Below are positions 17,235-26,514 of a stretch of 64,000 nt of DNA, one piece after another. The notes under the pieces were generated by a model, which ran no database searches, was not told where the DNA came from, and saw only the letters and a list, made by a program, of their open reading frames with translations. The DNA is taken from NCBI RefSeq assembly GCF_900113615.1, contig NZ_FOPZ01000001.1, positions 248,001 to 312,000 on the forward strand, read 5' to 3'. The position numbers and the translations under genes were made by a program. The stretch comes from Halorubrum aquaticum (lineage in GTDB: Archaea > Halobacteriota > Halobacteria > Halobacteriales > Haloferacaceae). Every line of letters begins with the position of its first letter. Positions within the stretch are counted from its first letter, which is position 1.

Positions 17235-19038
17235 CGATCCCCCCGTCGGTCGCGTCGGGACTTCCGGTCGCGTCGAGCCCGCCGTCGGTCGCCGTGACGC
17301 CCGCGGGCGAGTCGTCCGACCCCGAGTCGTCCGACGACGAGCCGTCGCCTGCGGACTCGCCGGACCCCGCGGGCCCCGCGTCGAACGCGCCGAAGTCCAC
17401 GTCCGCGTCGGTCGTCGCCGGGTCGCCGTCGCGGTTCATCGTCGTCGCGTGGAGCAGGTGGTTCAACATCGCCTGCGAGAGCTGGCGGCCCCACAGCGCG
17501 TGTCGCTGGCCCTTCCAGCGCTCCTGGTAGAGCTCGTCCTCGGCGTCGCGGACGACGGGTCCGGGGTACTCCGCAGCCAGTTCCGAGGCGATCCGGTGGG
17601 TACAGAAGCCGCCCTGGCAGTTCCCCATCGAGGCGCGGGTCCGCAGCCGGACCGCGTTCAGGTCGGAGCCGGCCTCCTCGATGCCGTTCCGGACCTCCGC
17701 GCGGGTGACGCCCTCGCACTCGCAGACGACGGGGTTGGGGTCCGTCCCTCCCAACACGTCGTCGGTCCGCGAGCCGAGCCGTTGGGCCGACCGGCGGCCG
17801 ATCGGCGATCGGATCCCGAACTCCTCCATGTAGTCGCGCAGGACGCTGAAGTCCTCGGAGCCGGGCAGCGGCGCGTCGGCGGTGTCACAGTCGGCGTCGT
17901 GATCGAGCTTCTCACAGACGTGGTCGGTGATCGACTCGGCCATCATCCGGTAGGTGGTGAGCTTCCCGCCGACGATGCTCGTCATGCCGGGGAGGTCGTC
18001 GCGCTCGGCGTGGTCGAGGAGGAAGTAGTCGCGCGTGATGTCGGTCGGGTCGTCGGTGCCCGTTCCGGGCGGCTCGTAGAGGGGTCTGACGCCCCAGAAC
18101 GACCGGAGCGTGCGGGCGTCCTTCAGCGCGGGGACGAGCTCCGAGAGCGTCTCGATCATCAGGTCGACCTCCCACTCCTCCTCCGGGTAGTCCTCGGGGT
18201 CGTCGACCTCCTCGTCGGTCGTTCCGAGGATACAGGCGGTCTCGTGGGGGACCACGATGTCGGCGTCGCCCTTCGGCCGGCAGCGGTTGATCACGGTGTC
18301 GACCTGCCGGGTGTTCATCACGGTCATCACGCCCTTCGACGGCCGGACCTCCACGTCGACGCCGGCCATCTCGCCGATCTGCCCGGCCCACGCACCGGTC
18401 GCGTTGACGACGTAGCGCGCGCGGATCTCCTCGGTGGTGCCCGGCTCGCGGTGGACGCGCTTGCCGGGTCCCGTGTCGTGTTCGATCTCGACGCCGACGA
18501 CCTCGTCGTCCTCGACGAGCACGTCGGTCACCGCCGCGTGGGTCTCGACGCGCGCGCCGTGTTCGCGGGCGTCGGCCGCGTTGGCCACGCAGAGACGGAA
18601 GGGATCGACCGCGCCGTCGGGGACGACGATGGCCTTCTCCACGTCGCGCGCGAGGTACGGCTCGCGCCTGCGCGCCTCCTCCCCGTCTATCACCTCCGCC
18701 GGGATGTCGCACGCGCGGCAGCCCTCGAGTTTCTCCTGGAAGTACTCTTCGGAGTCCTCGGGCCGCTTGACGAACATCCCCCCGGTCTCCTCGACGCAGT
18801 GGGCGGCGATGTCGCGGAGCACCCGGTTCTCCTCGATACACTCGCGCGCGCTCTTCTGGTCCGAGACGGCGTATCTCCCGCCGCTGTGGAGGAGCCCGTG
18901 CATCCGCCCGGTCGTCCCGTGCGTGAGGTTCCCCTTCTCGACGAGGACCGCGTCGAGCCCCCGGCGCGCGAGGTCCCGTATCACGCCACAGCCGGTCGAC
19001 CCCCCACCGACGACGACGACGTCCACTTGATCGTCCAT
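17221..19038 (-). CDS. glpA: Anaerobic-type glycerol-3-phosphate dehydrogenase subunit A
   Basis: 605 residues. FAD motif [20 protein letters not shown] at the N-terminus, active-site region [13 protein letters not shown], and a BFD-like [2Fe-2S] domain with [11 protein letters not shown] and NCQGGFC near residue 440-490. It oxidises glycerol-3-phosphate to dihydroxyacetone phosphate. The last 70 residues are an acidic disordered tail. It is the first gene of glpABC and diverges from glpK, as in Haloferax, where the corresponding genes are essential for growth on glycerol. Confidence 0.94.
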   Translation of the reverse strand: MDDQVDVVVVGGGSTGCGVIRDLARRGLDAVLVEKGNLTHGTTGRMHGLLHSGGRYAVSDQKSARECIEENRVLRDIAAHCVEETGGMFVKRPEDSEEYFQEKLEGCRACDIPAEVIDGEEARRREPYLARDVEKAIVVPDGAVDPFRLCVANAADAREHGARVETHAAVTDVLVEDDEVVGVEIEHDTGPGKRVHREPGTTEEIRARYVVNATGAWAGQIGEMAGVDVEVRPSKGVMTVMNTRQVDTVINRCRPKGDADIVVPHETACILGTTDEEVDDPEDYPEEEWEVDLMIETLSELVPALKDARTLRSFWGVRPLYEPPGTGTDDPTDITRDYFLLDHAERDDLPGMTSIVGGKLTTYRMMAESITDHVCEKLDHDADCDTADAPLPGSEDFSVLRDYMEEFGIRSPIGRRSAQRLGSRTDDVLGGTDPNPVVCECEGVTRAEVRNGIEEAGSDLNAVRLRTRASMGNCQGGFCTHRIASELAAEYPGPVVRDAEDELYQERWKGQRHALWGRQLSQAMLNHLLHATTMNRDGDPATTDADVDFGAFDAGPAGSGESAGDGSSSDDSGSDDSPAGVTATDGGLDATGSPDATDGGIDGDR

Positions 19039-19138
19039 GTCATAGGGCTTGGACCGGGATCACTTTACTTTACCTCTCGCACCGACCCGTTCATAACTAT
19101 CAGGGATATCCACACCGACTCGCCGGGGGATTCACCCA

Positions 19139-19156
19139 CATATTTATATATAAGTC
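19139..19156. promoter_or_regulatory. Strong AT-rich TATA region between glpA and glpK
   Basis: The sequence TTTATATATAA (19143-19153) is by far the most AT-rich point of the 384-bp divergent gap and is nearly symmetric, so it could serve either direction. It lies 101-117 bp from the glpA start and about 270 bp from the glpK start. The motif GATATCC occurs on both sides, as the palindrome GGATATCC at 19104-19111 and again at 19172-19178, and could be a regulator site. GlpR-type control is known in Haloferax; I could not match its published motif here. Confidence 0.55.
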
Positions 19157-19422
19157 TTTTTTATGCGAGGTGATATCCGGATTTTAACAGGAAGATTATT
19201 ATGGTAGTACATTATGTTCACGGATGGCGTGGTAGCTTCCGTGAAGATATGCCGTGGCGGCGACGACAGCGACCCCGCGTTCCCGGTCTACGGGCCGACG
19301 CGTGGCCCGGACGCGACGTTTCGGGGCGGGGTGGGAGACGGATTCGGTCCCGGATCGGATCGGGACACGGACGGTGGCGTCGTCGTTTCGGCCGGACCAG
19401 CGCCGCAGGAGGGATCCAGAAC
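19157..19422 (+). other. Long leader upstream of glpK, no supported gene
   Basis: About 265 bp separate the TATA region from the glpK start. Two frames are open here, one beginning at 19214 and overlapping glpK's start, but neither has a recognisable product or acidic composition. It may be a long 5' untranslated region, unusual for haloarchaea, or hold an unseen second promoter nearer to glpK. Confidence 0.5.
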
Positions 19423-20964
19423 ATGACACAGTACGTCGGTGCGATAGACCAGGGGACGACCGGAACCCGCTTCATGGTGTTCGACCACGGCGGGCAGGTC
19501 GTCGCGAACGCCTACGAACAGCACGAACAGATCTATCCCAACCCGGGATGGGTCGAACACGACCCGATAGAGATCTGGGAGAACACGCAGGAGGTCGTCC
19601 TCGACGGGCTCGCGGACGCGGGCCTGGAGGCGAGCCAGCTCGATGCGATCGGGATCACGAACCAGCGCGAGACCACGATCGTGTGGGACCGCGAGACCGG
19701 CAAGCCGGTCCACAACGCCCTCGTCTGGCAGGACCGCCGGACGACCGACCGCGTCGAGGAACTACAGGAGGCGGACAAGGTCGAGGAGATCCGCGAGAAG
19801 ACGGGCCTCGAGGCCGACGCGTACTTCTCCGCGACCAAGACCGAGTGGATCCTCGACAACGCCGAGCCGCTCAAGATGCAGAGCTCCCGCGGCGGCGACC
19901 TCCGCGACCGAGCCCGCGAGGGCGAACTCGTCATGGGCACGATCGACTCGTGGCTCATCTACAACCTCACGGGCAACCACATCACGGACGTGACGAACGC
20001 GTCCCGGACGATGCTGTACAACATCCGGGAGCTGGAGTGGGACGACGAGCTCTTAGACGAGTTCGACGTGCCGAAGGAGATGGTCCCCGAGGTTCGGCCC
20101 TCCTCCGACGAGGAGTACTACGGCCACACCGACGCGGACGGCTTCCTCGGCGAGGAGGTCCCGGTCGCCGGCGCGCTCGGCGACCAGCAGGCCGCGCTGT
20201 TCGGCCAGACCTGTTTCGACGAGGGCGACGCGAAGAACACCTACGGCACCGGCTCGTTCTACCTGATGAACACGGGCACCGAGGCCGTCGAGTCCGACCA
20301 CGGACTCCTGACGACCATCGGCTTCCAGATGTCCGGAGAGCCGGTCCAGTACGCGCTCGAGGGCTCGATCTTCATCACCGGCGCGGCGATCGAGTGGCTC
20401 GAGGACGTCGACCTGATCAACAACGCGGCCCAGACCGCCGAACTCGCACGGTCGGTCGAGTCGACCGACGGCGTCTACATGGTCCCGGCGTTCACGGGGC
20501 TCGGCGCGCCCCACTGGGACGGCCGCGCGCGCGGGACCATCGTCGGGATGACCCGCGGGACGAGCAAGGAACACATCGTGCGGGCGACGCTCGAGTCGAT
20601 CGCCTACCAGACCCGCGACGTGGCGGAGGCGATGGAGGCCGACTCCGGCGTGGAGACGACGAGCCTCCGCGTCGACGGCGGCGCGGTCAAGAACAACTTC
20701 CTCTGTCAGCTCCAGTCGGACATCATCCAGACGGAGATCGCGCGGCCGGAGGTCGACGAGACGACCGCGCTCGGCTCGGCGTATGCGGCCGGGCTGGCGG
20801 TCGGCTACTGGGACACCGTCGACGAGCTTCGCGACAACTGGCAGGTCGACCGCGAGTTCAACCCCGAGAAGAGCCAAGCGGAGGTCGACAAACTGTACAG
20901 CCGGTGGGGCGACGCGGTCGAGAAGTCGCTCGACTGGGCGAAAGACGACGAGGGGGACGAGTAG
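19423..20964 (+). CDS. glpK: Glycerol kinase
   Basis: 513 residues, the standard length. FGGY-kinase motifs are complete: VGAIDQGTTGTRFMVFD at the N-terminus, WVEHDPIEIWE, YGTGSFYLMNTG, then GLGAPHWDGRARGTIVGMTR and the C-terminal ATP site VDGGAVKNNFLCQLQSD. It phosphorylates glycerol to glycerol-3-phosphate, the substrate of GlpABC. The ATG at 19423 is chosen because family similarity begins there; the in-frame extension upstream is Arg-rich. The stop abuts the next ATG directly. Confidence 0.96.
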   Translation: MTQYVGAIDQGTTGTRFMVFDHGGQVVANAYEQHEQIYPNPGWVEHDPIEIWENTQEVVLDGLADAGLEASQLDAIGITNQRETTIVWDRETGKPVHNALVWQDRRTTDRVEELQEADKVEEIREKTGLEADAYFSATKTEWILDNAEPLKMQSSRGGDLRDRAREGELVMGTIDSWLIYNLTGNHITDVTNASRTMLYNIRELEWDDELLDEFDVPKEMVPEVRPSSDEEYYGHTDADGFLGEEVPVAGALGDQQAALFGQTCFDEGDAKNTYGTGSFYLMNTGTEAVESDHGLLTTIGFQMSGEPVQYALEGSIFITGAAIEWLEDVDLINNAAQTAELARSVESTDGVYMVPAFTGLGAPHWDGRARGTIVGMTRGTSKEHIVRATLESIAYQTRDVAEAMEADSGVETTSLRVDGGAVKNNFLCQLQSDIIQTEIARPEVDETTALGSAYAAGLAVGYWDTVDELRDNWQVDREFNPEKSQAEVDKLYSRWGDAVEKSLDWAKDDEGDE

Positions 20965-22059
20965 ATGAGCGCCGAGGCTTCGGCGTTGCTCGCGTCGGGA
21001 GACGTGCTCGCACAGTCGGCCGGCTGGAACGCCGGATCGATCGACGCGGTTCTCAACATCCTCCTCGACCCGACGTACTGGCTCGGTGCGGCGGCCGGCG
21101 GCGCGTTCGGCGCCGCCCTCGGTGCGCTGCCGGCGTTCATCTTCACCGGATTCCTCGTCATCGCCGGCGTCTTCGGCGGCGACGCGGCATCGGGGGTCGG
21201 CGTCGGCGTCGGCTTCGGTCCGGTGTTCGGCCCGCACATCTCCTTCGCCGGCGGTGCGGCCGCGGCGGCGTACGCCGCAAAGAACGGCGAGATGGAGTCC
21301 GGGTTCGACTACCACAACGCGAAGGACATCGGCTTCGCGCTCGGCAGCAAGCCGGACATCCTCGCGGTCGGGGCGCTCTTCGGGGTGTTCGGGATCGTGC
21401 TCGAACAGACCCTTCGGAACCTCGCCATCCCGACCGACCCGATCGCGTTCACGGTCGTCGCCAGCGCCCTGTTACACCGGGCGGTGTTCGGCTACTCGGT
21501 GATCGGCGTCGTCAGCGACAAGGCGAACGGGTTCATGGACATGGGTCCCTTCGAGCGCGGAGAGATGCGGGAACCCGGCGAGATGCCCGGTGACGGCGAG
21601 AAGGACAGCGAGGACCGCCTCGCCGTCGAGCCGTGGCTGCCGAACATGTACAAGTGGTCGCACGTCGCGGCGATCGGAGCGGTCGCCGGACTGGCGGCCG
21701 CCTACGCCACGATCCAGACCGGCAACGTGTTCCTCGGGTTCGGGATCAGCGCGGCGACGCTGCTCTTCTTGAACCTCGGCGTGGACCGGATCCCGGTCAC
21801 CCACCACATGACGCTTCCGGGGGCGACCGCGTGGGCCGCGTTCACGGGAGCGGGCTTCAGCCCGACGGTCGGGCTGTTGGCCGGCGCCGGGTTCGGACTG
21901 CTCGGCGCGGTCATCGGCGAGGCGTTCCAGCGCGTGTTCTACGCTCACGGGGACACCCACGTGGACCCGCCCGCGGCGGCGATCTTCATTACGTCCTCGA
22001 TCCTCGCGCTCCTGTCGATCCTCGGGATCCTCGGATCGATCTGGGTACCCGGAGCCTGA
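20965..22059 (+). CDS. GlpX-like membrane protein, putative glycerol facilitator
   Basis: 364 residues with about eight hydrophobic helices and Gly/Ala-rich packing (GAAAGGAFGAALGALPAF and similar). Its ATG follows the glpK stop with no gap, and the same partner is found after glpK in Haloferax, where the gene called glpX has been suggested to be a glycerol facilitator. It has no similarity to bacterial fructose-bisphosphatase GlpX or, by eye, to aquaporin NPA motifs. The transport role is inferred from topology and context. Confidence 0.75.
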   Translation: MSAEASALLASGDVLAQSAGWNAGSIDAVLNILLDPTYWLGAAAGGAFGAALGALPAFIFTGFLVIAGVFGGDAASGVGVGVGFGPVFGPHISFAGGAAAAAYAAKNGEMESGFDYHNAKDIGFALGSKPDILAVGALFGVFGIVLEQTLRNLAIPTDPIAFTVVASALLHRAVFGYSVIGVVSDKANGFMDMGPFERGEMREPGEMPGDGEKDSEDRLAVEPWLPNMYKWSHVAAIGAVAGLAAAYATIQTGNVFLGFGISAATLLFLNLGVDRIPVTHHMTLPGATAWAAFTGAGFSPTVGLLAGAGFGLLGAVIGEAFQRVFYAHGDTHVDPPAAAIFITSSILALLSILGILGSIWVPGA

Positions 22060-22074
22060 GCCGACGCGCGTTTT

Positions 22075-22476
22075 TTATTGAGCCGGAAGCGCCGAAGAAA
22101 GCATCACATAGGAGACAACACCAGAGATGATCCCGACACCGATCGAGGTGACGAGTCCGTGAGTGAAGACGAACGCGGCGACCGCGACGACCGACAGGAC
22201 GACCAGACCGATACCGGCGGCACCGTGGTGGTATTCGCCCGCGGTCGGATGTTCGCTGAGCGGCGTCCGCTCCGGCTCCGGAACCCGGATGCTCGCGTGG
22301 TACGGAATGTACAGACGGGTACCGATGCCGGCGGTCGCGGCGACGATCGACGCGAACTGGACGTCATCGACGAGCTCGCGGACGAGAAGGAACGCGGCGA
22401 TCGCGACGAGCAGCGCGATCACCTTGCTCCGCTTGTCGGCGGCGACTACCGACTCGTGGAACGGCTGTTCCGACAT
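22075..22476 (-). CDS. Uncharacterised four-helix membrane protein
   Basis: 133 residues with hydrophobic segments at about 19-36, 42-58, 87-108 and 111-128, joined by a short acidic loop (VPEPERTPLSEHPTAGEYHH). I do not recognise a family. The gene converges on the glpX-like gene with 15 bp between stops and has no partner on its strand. Confidence 0.6.
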   Translation of the reverse strand: MSEQPFHESVVAADKRSKVIALLVAIAAFLLVRELVDDVQFASIVAATAGIGTRLYIPYHASIRVPEPERTPLSEHPTAGEYHHGAAGIGLVVLSVVAVAAFVFTHGLVTSIGVGIISGVVSYVMLSSALPAQ

Positions 22477-22597
22477 ACCCCCGGAGACGCGTTCGGGTGG
22501 GTTAAGTGTGTGGTCGGAACGTCGCCCTTCACGATCGCCCGACCCGGGACGATCCCGGCTGGGGTGGATTTAACCGATCTCACGCCGATCGGCGGAC

Positions 22598-22798
22598 ATG
22601 AACACGCTCGGTCTCGAGAGACGCGACGGACGGAACATGCTGCTCGTCGCGGCCGTCGTCACGGTCGTGATGGCCGTGACCGCCGAGGGGCCGCTCGGCG
22701 TGCGGGTCGTGGCCGGCGTGCTCGCCGGCGCGATAAGCGGCATCGTCTTCGTCGTCTCGACGCTTCTCATCAACCGGTACAAGCCGAACCACTGGTAG
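22598..22798 (+). CDS. Small two-helix membrane protein
   Basis: 66 residues with two transmembrane segments (about 13-30 and 35-58) and a basic end (NRYKPNHW). Composition and the stop 85 bp before the next gene support a real small protein, but the family is unknown to me. Confidence 0.6.
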   Translation: MNTLGLERRDGRNMLLVAAVVTVVMAVTAEGPLGVRVVAGVLAGAISGIVFVVSTLLINRYKPNHW

Positions 22799-22870
22799 GG
22801 GAGCGTCGCCGAGCCGGTCGGCGGCCGGAACGAGCCGACCGCGGTTCGTGCCGGTTTTATTCCCGTACCC

Positions 22871-22880
22871 AGGAGGAGGT
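22871..22880 (+). promoter_or_regulatory. Strong Shine-Dalgarno-like site for the Cdc6-like gene
   Basis: AGGAGGAGG ends four to five bases before the GTG at 22884. Most genes in this window have no such site, so it both decides the start and suggests a leadered transcript. Confidence 0.65.
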
Positions 22881-22883
22881 AGC

Positions 22884-24053
22884 GTGAACATCGACGACCG
22901 GATCGAGCGGCGACTCGGATACGACACCGGGGCGGGCGTCTTCGTCGACTTTGACGCCGTCTCCCCGGTGTTCCACCTCGAGTCGCCGATCGGGCGGGGG
23001 CCGGCGCTCGAGCGCTTGCTCGACGCGTTCAGTCCGGCCTTCTCCGGCGCGCTGCCGCCGAGCACCTACGTCCACGGCCCGAAGGGCAGCGGCAAGTCCG
23101 CCGTCGTCTCCGCGCTGTTCTCCCGGCTCGCGACCCACAGCGGCCCGCCGCAGGCGATCCAGACGTCGACGCGGGCGGTCGAGCCGACGCTTCCGGGCTT
23201 CGTCTACGTGGACGCCAGACGGGCCTCGACGCGGTTCCGGCTCTACCACGACGCGCTCGCGGCCGTCGGCGACGAGACGGTCCCCGACCACGGTATCGGG
23301 ACCGACGACCTCGCCGAGTCGCTCCGGGACGCGGTCCGGACGGGTCCGGACGTCGTGGTCGCGGTCGACCACACCAACGAGCCCGAGACGCCGAGCGCGT
23401 CGACCGTCGTCGAGTGGCTCACCGACGTGAGCGGCCACATCGTTCCGGTGTGTCTCGGCCGCGAGCCGCCCGAGGAGATCGACTGGGACCCGGACGAGTC
23501 GGTCGCGCTCTCGCGGTACCGGCGGCACGTGCTCGTCGAACTGCTGACGAGCCGGTGTTCGACGGGGCTCGGCCGCGACGCGCTCAGCCACGACCAGGTC
23601 CGGGAGATCGGCGAGTGGGCCTCCGGCGACGCCCACGACGCGCTCGCGGCGATCTCGGGTGCCGCCATCCGCGCCGAGCGGGCGGGCGTCTCGACGATCC
23701 GTCCCGAGGACGTCGACGCGGGGATAGAGGAGGTCCCGAAGCCGTGCGTCACGCTGGGTCGCGTCCTGTCGCTCTCGGAGAGCCGCCGCCGGCTCCTCTA
23801 CGAACTCGTGACGCTGCCCGAGTCCGACCGGTCCTCGGTGAGCGCCGCGACGGAGACGATCGCCTCGCGGCGGCGCGTCGACCTGTCGGCGTCCACGGTG
23901 CGGCGCGTGCTCTACGAGCTCGCGGACGCCGGGCTGCTCGACCGAGTGACCGTCCGGCGGAGCGACGGCAAGGGACGGCCGCCGAGCCGGCTCGTCCCGC
24001 GGTTTCCGACGCTCGTCTACCGCGAGCTGTTCGACCGGTCGGCCCGCGCCTGA
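22884..24053 (+). CDS. Cdc6/Orc1-like AAA ATPase, divergent
   Basis: 389 residues. Walker A HGPKGSGKS is at 65-72, followed by an AAA-like core and a C-terminal winged helix (about 300-385: RRLLYELVTLP, SASTVRRVLYELADAGLLDRV). The usual Walker B Asp-Glu is replaced by VVAVDHTNEP, so ATP hydrolysis may be lost. I start it at GTG 22884 because a strong Shine-Dalgarno-like AGGAGGAGG sits at 22871-22879; the ATG at 22848 would precede that site. Haloarchaeal genomes carry many Orc1/Cdc6 paralogues and some have no origin; no origin-recognition repeats are visible nearby. Confidence 0.75.
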   Translation: MNIDDRIERRLGYDTGAGVFVDFDAVSPVFHLESPIGRGPALERLLDAFSPAFSGALPPSTYVHGPKGSGKSAVVSALFSRLATHSGPPQAIQTSTRAVEPTLPGFVYVDARRASTRFRLYHDALAAVGDETVPDHGIGTDDLAESLRDAVRTGPDVVVAVDHTNEPETPSASTVVEWLTDVSGHIVPVCLGREPPEEIDWDPDESVALSRYRRHVLVELLTSRCSTGLGRDALSHDQVREIGEWASGDAHDALAAISGAAIRAERAGVSTIRPEDVDAGIEEVPKPCVTLGRVLSLSESRRRLLYELVTLPESDRSSVSAATETIASRRRVDLSASTVRRVLYELADAGLLDRVTVRRSDGKGRPPSRLVPRFPTLVYRELFDRSARA

Positions 24054-24127
24054 ATCCCGACCTCCGTCCTTCTCTCCGGCCCCGTCGAACGGAAGACAGT
24101 TGCCTCCGCGGTTCCGGAGGCTCGCGT

Positions 24128-24829
24128 ATGGTTCCGCCCCTCGTGCTGGACATCGACGGGACGCTGACGACGGTCGACGGCCGGCTCGATCCCCGCGTCC
24201 TCGAGCTGCTGCCCGACTGGGAGGCCCCCGTGGTGCTCGCGACCGGCAAGGCGTTCCCGTATCCGGTCGCGCTCGCGGGATTCCTCGGCCGCGACGCGAC
24301 CGTGATCGCCGAGAACGGCGGGGTCGTCCACGTCGACGACGAGACGAGCCTCCTCGCGGACCCTTCCGCTCCTCGCGCCGTGATCGAGGCGTTCCTCGAA
24401 CGTGGCGGCGACCTGGGTTGGGGCGGGGACGAGACCGTGAACCGGTGGCGCGAGACCGAGGTGGCGGTCTCCGTCGACGCCGACGAGGCGCTGTTGCGCG
24501 AGGTCGCCGCGGCCGCGGGCGACGAGGTGGAGGTCGTCGACACCGGCTACGCGTTCCACGTCAAATCGCCGGACGTGAACAAGGGCGAGGGGCTCGCGCG
24601 GGTCGCCGGCTCGCTCGGCGTCGACCCGGAGGCGTTCGTCGCGGTCGGCGACAGCGAGAACGACGTCTCGACGTTCGAGGTCGCCGGGACCGCCTACGCC
24701 GTCGCCAACGCGGATCCGGCGGCGACCGCGGCGGCGGACGTCGTCCTCGAGGCGGGCTACATGGACGGCACCGCGGCGGTCCTCGAGGCGCTGGCGGCGG
24801 GCGAGACGCCGCCCGGACGACGGCGTTGA
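24128..24829 (+). CDS. Archaeal-type phosphoglycolate phosphatase (HAD family)
   Basis: 233 residues. The HAD motif I, LDIDGTLT, has nucleophile Asp7; motif II is VLATGKAFP, Lys in HVKSPDVNKGEGL, and motif III/IV GDSENDVSTFEVAG. The IIB-type cap sits between. It dephosphorylates 2-phosphoglycolate, arising for example from DNA repair, and is the archaeal counterpart of Gph. The last codons lie inside a 22-bp tandem repeat. Confidence 0.88.
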   Translation: MVPPLVLDIDGTLTTVDGRLDPRVLELLPDWEAPVVLATGKAFPYPVALAGFLGRDATVIAENGGVVHVDDETSLLADPSAPRAVIEAFLERGGDLGWGGDETVNRWRETEVAVSVDADEALLREVAAAAGDEVEVVDTGYAFHVKSPDVNKGEGLARVAGSLGVDPEAFVAVGDSENDVSTFEVAGTAYAVANADPAATAAADVVLEAGYMDGTAAVLEALAAGETPPGRRR

Positions 24830-24906
24830 TCCCGGTCGACCGGCGACGTTGATCCCGTCGATCGGCGACGTTGATCCCGTCGATCGGCGGCGTTGATCCC
24901 GCTCGG
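24821..24906. repeat. Four tandem 22-bp repeats between convergent genes
   Basis: Units at 24821-24840 (20 bp variant), 24841-24862, 24863-24884 and 24885-24906 share the core GTTGATCCCG; the middle two are identical. The first contains the stop codon of the phosphoglycolate phosphatase gene, and the array ends 13 bp before the stop of the RNase P gene. They may act as a bidirectional terminator spacer or be a simple slippage product. Confidence 0.85.
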
Positions 24907-24919
24907 ATCGTTCGTCCGA

Positions 24920-25198
24920 TCAGGCGTACGGGTACCGACCCGTCGCGCCGCACTCGCGACAGCGGACGACCACGCGACCGGGCCCGAGCCGGACTCGGCT
25001 CGTCCTTCCCGGCCGGAGGTACACGTCGCAGTCGTCACAGGTCTTCCGCTCGAACTCGCGGGGAACGCCACAGCGGTTCCGTTCGGCGATCCGCCGCGCC
25101 AGGCGGACGTACTCCCGCGCGCGGTCGTACTCGTCGTCGACGACCGCCTCGCGGGCGAGCCCGAACAGCCGCTCGATCCGTTCCTCGGGGATCCCCAT
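24920..25198 (-). CDS. rnp4: Ribonuclease P protein component 4
   Basis: 92 residues matching the archaeal Rpp21 homologue. N-terminal helices (IERLFGLAREAVVDDEYDRA, then YVRLARRIAERN) precede a zinc ribbon with CDDC and CREC. It binds the RNase P RNA together with component 3 (Rpp29 relative) and supports tRNA 5' maturation. The ATG at 25196-25198 gives the family length; longer in-frame starts add an Arg-rich extension. Confidence 0.88.
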   Translation of the reverse strand: MGIPEERIERLFGLAREAVVDDEYDRAREYVRLARRIAERNRCGVPREFERKTCDDCDVYLRPGRTSRVRLGPGRVVVRCRECGATGRYPYA

Positions 25199-25314
25199 AC
25201 GCGTTCGGGGCGACCGCGGCACAAAGGCGTTGTCGTCGGCGGCGGGACCGACTCCCCGGTCCGAAACCCGGCCGACCCGCATCCTTTTTGAACGGTCCAC
25301 GCCAACCGGGCGGC

Positions 25315-25515
25315 ATGAAGGAATCCCTGATGGACGTGATCTGCTGTCCGCTCGAGAAGGCCGACCTCGAACTCGATGTCGACGAGCGGGACGACGAGGA
25401 GGTCCTCGAGGGGACGCTCACGTGTACGGAGTGCGGTGAGGTCTACCCGATCGAGGACGGGATCCCGAACCTCCTCCCGCCGGACATGCGCGAGGAGGAG
25501 GAGGCCGCGGCGTAA
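25315..25515 (+). CDS. Trm112-like zinc-binding methyltransferase activator
   Basis: 66 residues with the Trm112/YcaR layout: MDVICCPLEKADLEL at the N-terminus with Cys10/Cys11, CTEC at 37-40, and YPIEDGIPNLLP. Archaeal Trm112 activates several RNA and protein methyltransferases by binding them as a small zinc partner. The ATG at 25315 gives the right length; a much longer upstream frame is not homologous. Several methyltransferase genes lie within the window but none adjoins it. Confidence 0.85.
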   Translation: MKESLMDVICCPLEKADLELDVDERDDEEVLEGTLTCTECGEVYPIEDGIPNLLPPDMREEEEAAA

Positions 25516-25541
25516 CCGTCGAGTCGTCGCCTTCTCCGCTC

Positions 25542-26411
25542 TCACTCCCGCACCGTGAGGACCGGGACCGGCGCGGTCCGCACGGTCCGCTCCGCGACGC
25601 TCCCGAGCAGGACTCGATCGTCGCCGTGCTCCCCGGTCGCACCCATCACGACCGCGTCCGCGCCGTCCGCGGAGACGCGGTCGCGGATCGCCTCGACGGG
25701 GTCCCCGCGTTCGACGTGTCGCTCGACGCGATCGACCCCGTACTCCTCCGCCGCGGCGACGACGTCGTCGAGGGCGGCGTTCGCGGCGGCCGTCGCCTCG
25801 TCCTCGTCCGCGTCGGTGCCGAGGAGGCCCTCAAGCGGGTCGAAGGCGTCGTCGACGACGGCGAGCGCGTGGACCGTCGCGTCGAGGGCGGCGGCGAGCG
25901 CGAGGCCGTGGTCGACCCCGGCGTCCGCCCCGACGCTTCCGTCCGTCGGGACCACGATCCCCTCGTAGGGGAACGCGAGCCGCTCGTCTGGGCGGGTCCG
26001 CGCCGTGAGCACCGGAACCGACGCGTTCCGCACGACCTTCTCCGAGACGCTGCCGAGGAGGCGCCGGGAGAGCCCCCGCCGACCGCGCGTCGGCATCACG
26101 ATCAGGTCGTGGCCCTCCCGTTCGGCGTGATCGACGATCGTCGGCGCGGGGTTCCCCTGACGGACCTCGGCGTCGTGGTCGACGCCCGCCGCCGCGAGTT
26201 CCTCGGTCGCCTCCGAGACGACGCGCTCGCCCCGTCGTTCGAGCGCGTCGACGGTCTCGCCCTCGATCACGGTGACGCTGTCGCGCGCGGTGTCCGCGAC
26301 GAACAGGACGTGGACCGTCGCGTCCGCGAAGCGCGCGATGTCGGCGGCGTGTTCGAGAACGTCGGCGGCCCCGTCGCTCCCGTCGAACGGCAGCAGGACG
26401 TCGTCGTACAT
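25542..26411 (-). CDS. Tandem universal stress protein (UspA)
   Basis: 289 residues with two Usp domains (about 1-140 and 145-289). Each ends in the ATP-binding pattern G-x2-G-x9-G-S: GRRGLSRRLLGSVSEK in the first and GEHGDDRVLLGSVAER in the second, so both could bind nucleotide. Usp proteins respond to stress; the physiological signal is unknown. The gene diverges from the membrane protein gene at 26515. Confidence 0.9.
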   Translation of the reverse strand: MYDDVLLPFDGSDGAADVLEHAADIARFADATVHVLFVADTARDSVTVIEGETVDALERRGERVVSEATEELAAAGVDHDAEVRQGNPAPTIVDHAEREGHDLIVMPTRGRRGLSRRLLGSVSEKVVRNASVPVLTARTRPDERLAFPYEGIVVPTDGSVGADAGVDHGLALAAALDATVHALAVVDDAFDPLEGLLGTDADEDEATAAANAALDDVVAAAEEYGVDRVERHVERGDPVEAIRDRVSADGADAVVMGATGEHGDDRVLLGSVAERTVRTAPVPVLTVRE

Positions 26412-26514
26412 GGTCGCCGAGGGCTACGAGCCCGAGGGGCTAATGGGTTCGCATCGGTCCGATTCGCCCTCAATTAACTGAATCTTTTTTTGACCGCGGC
26501 GTGAGCTACTACGC

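Noticed and set aside
19214-19426. 70-codon frame upstream of glpK as a separate gene or uORF
   Set aside because: It overlaps the glpK start, has no family resemblance, and its composition is not typical of a haloarchaeal protein.
22800-22870. Replication origin beside the Cdc6-like gene
   Set aside because: No AT-rich unwinding region or origin-recognition repeats are visible.
24821-24906. CRISPR array
   Set aside because: Repeats are contiguous 22-bp units with no spacers and no cas genes nearby.
25542-26411. Fusion of two unrelated proteins
   Set aside because: Both halves are Usp domains with the same ATP motif, a common tandem arrangement.
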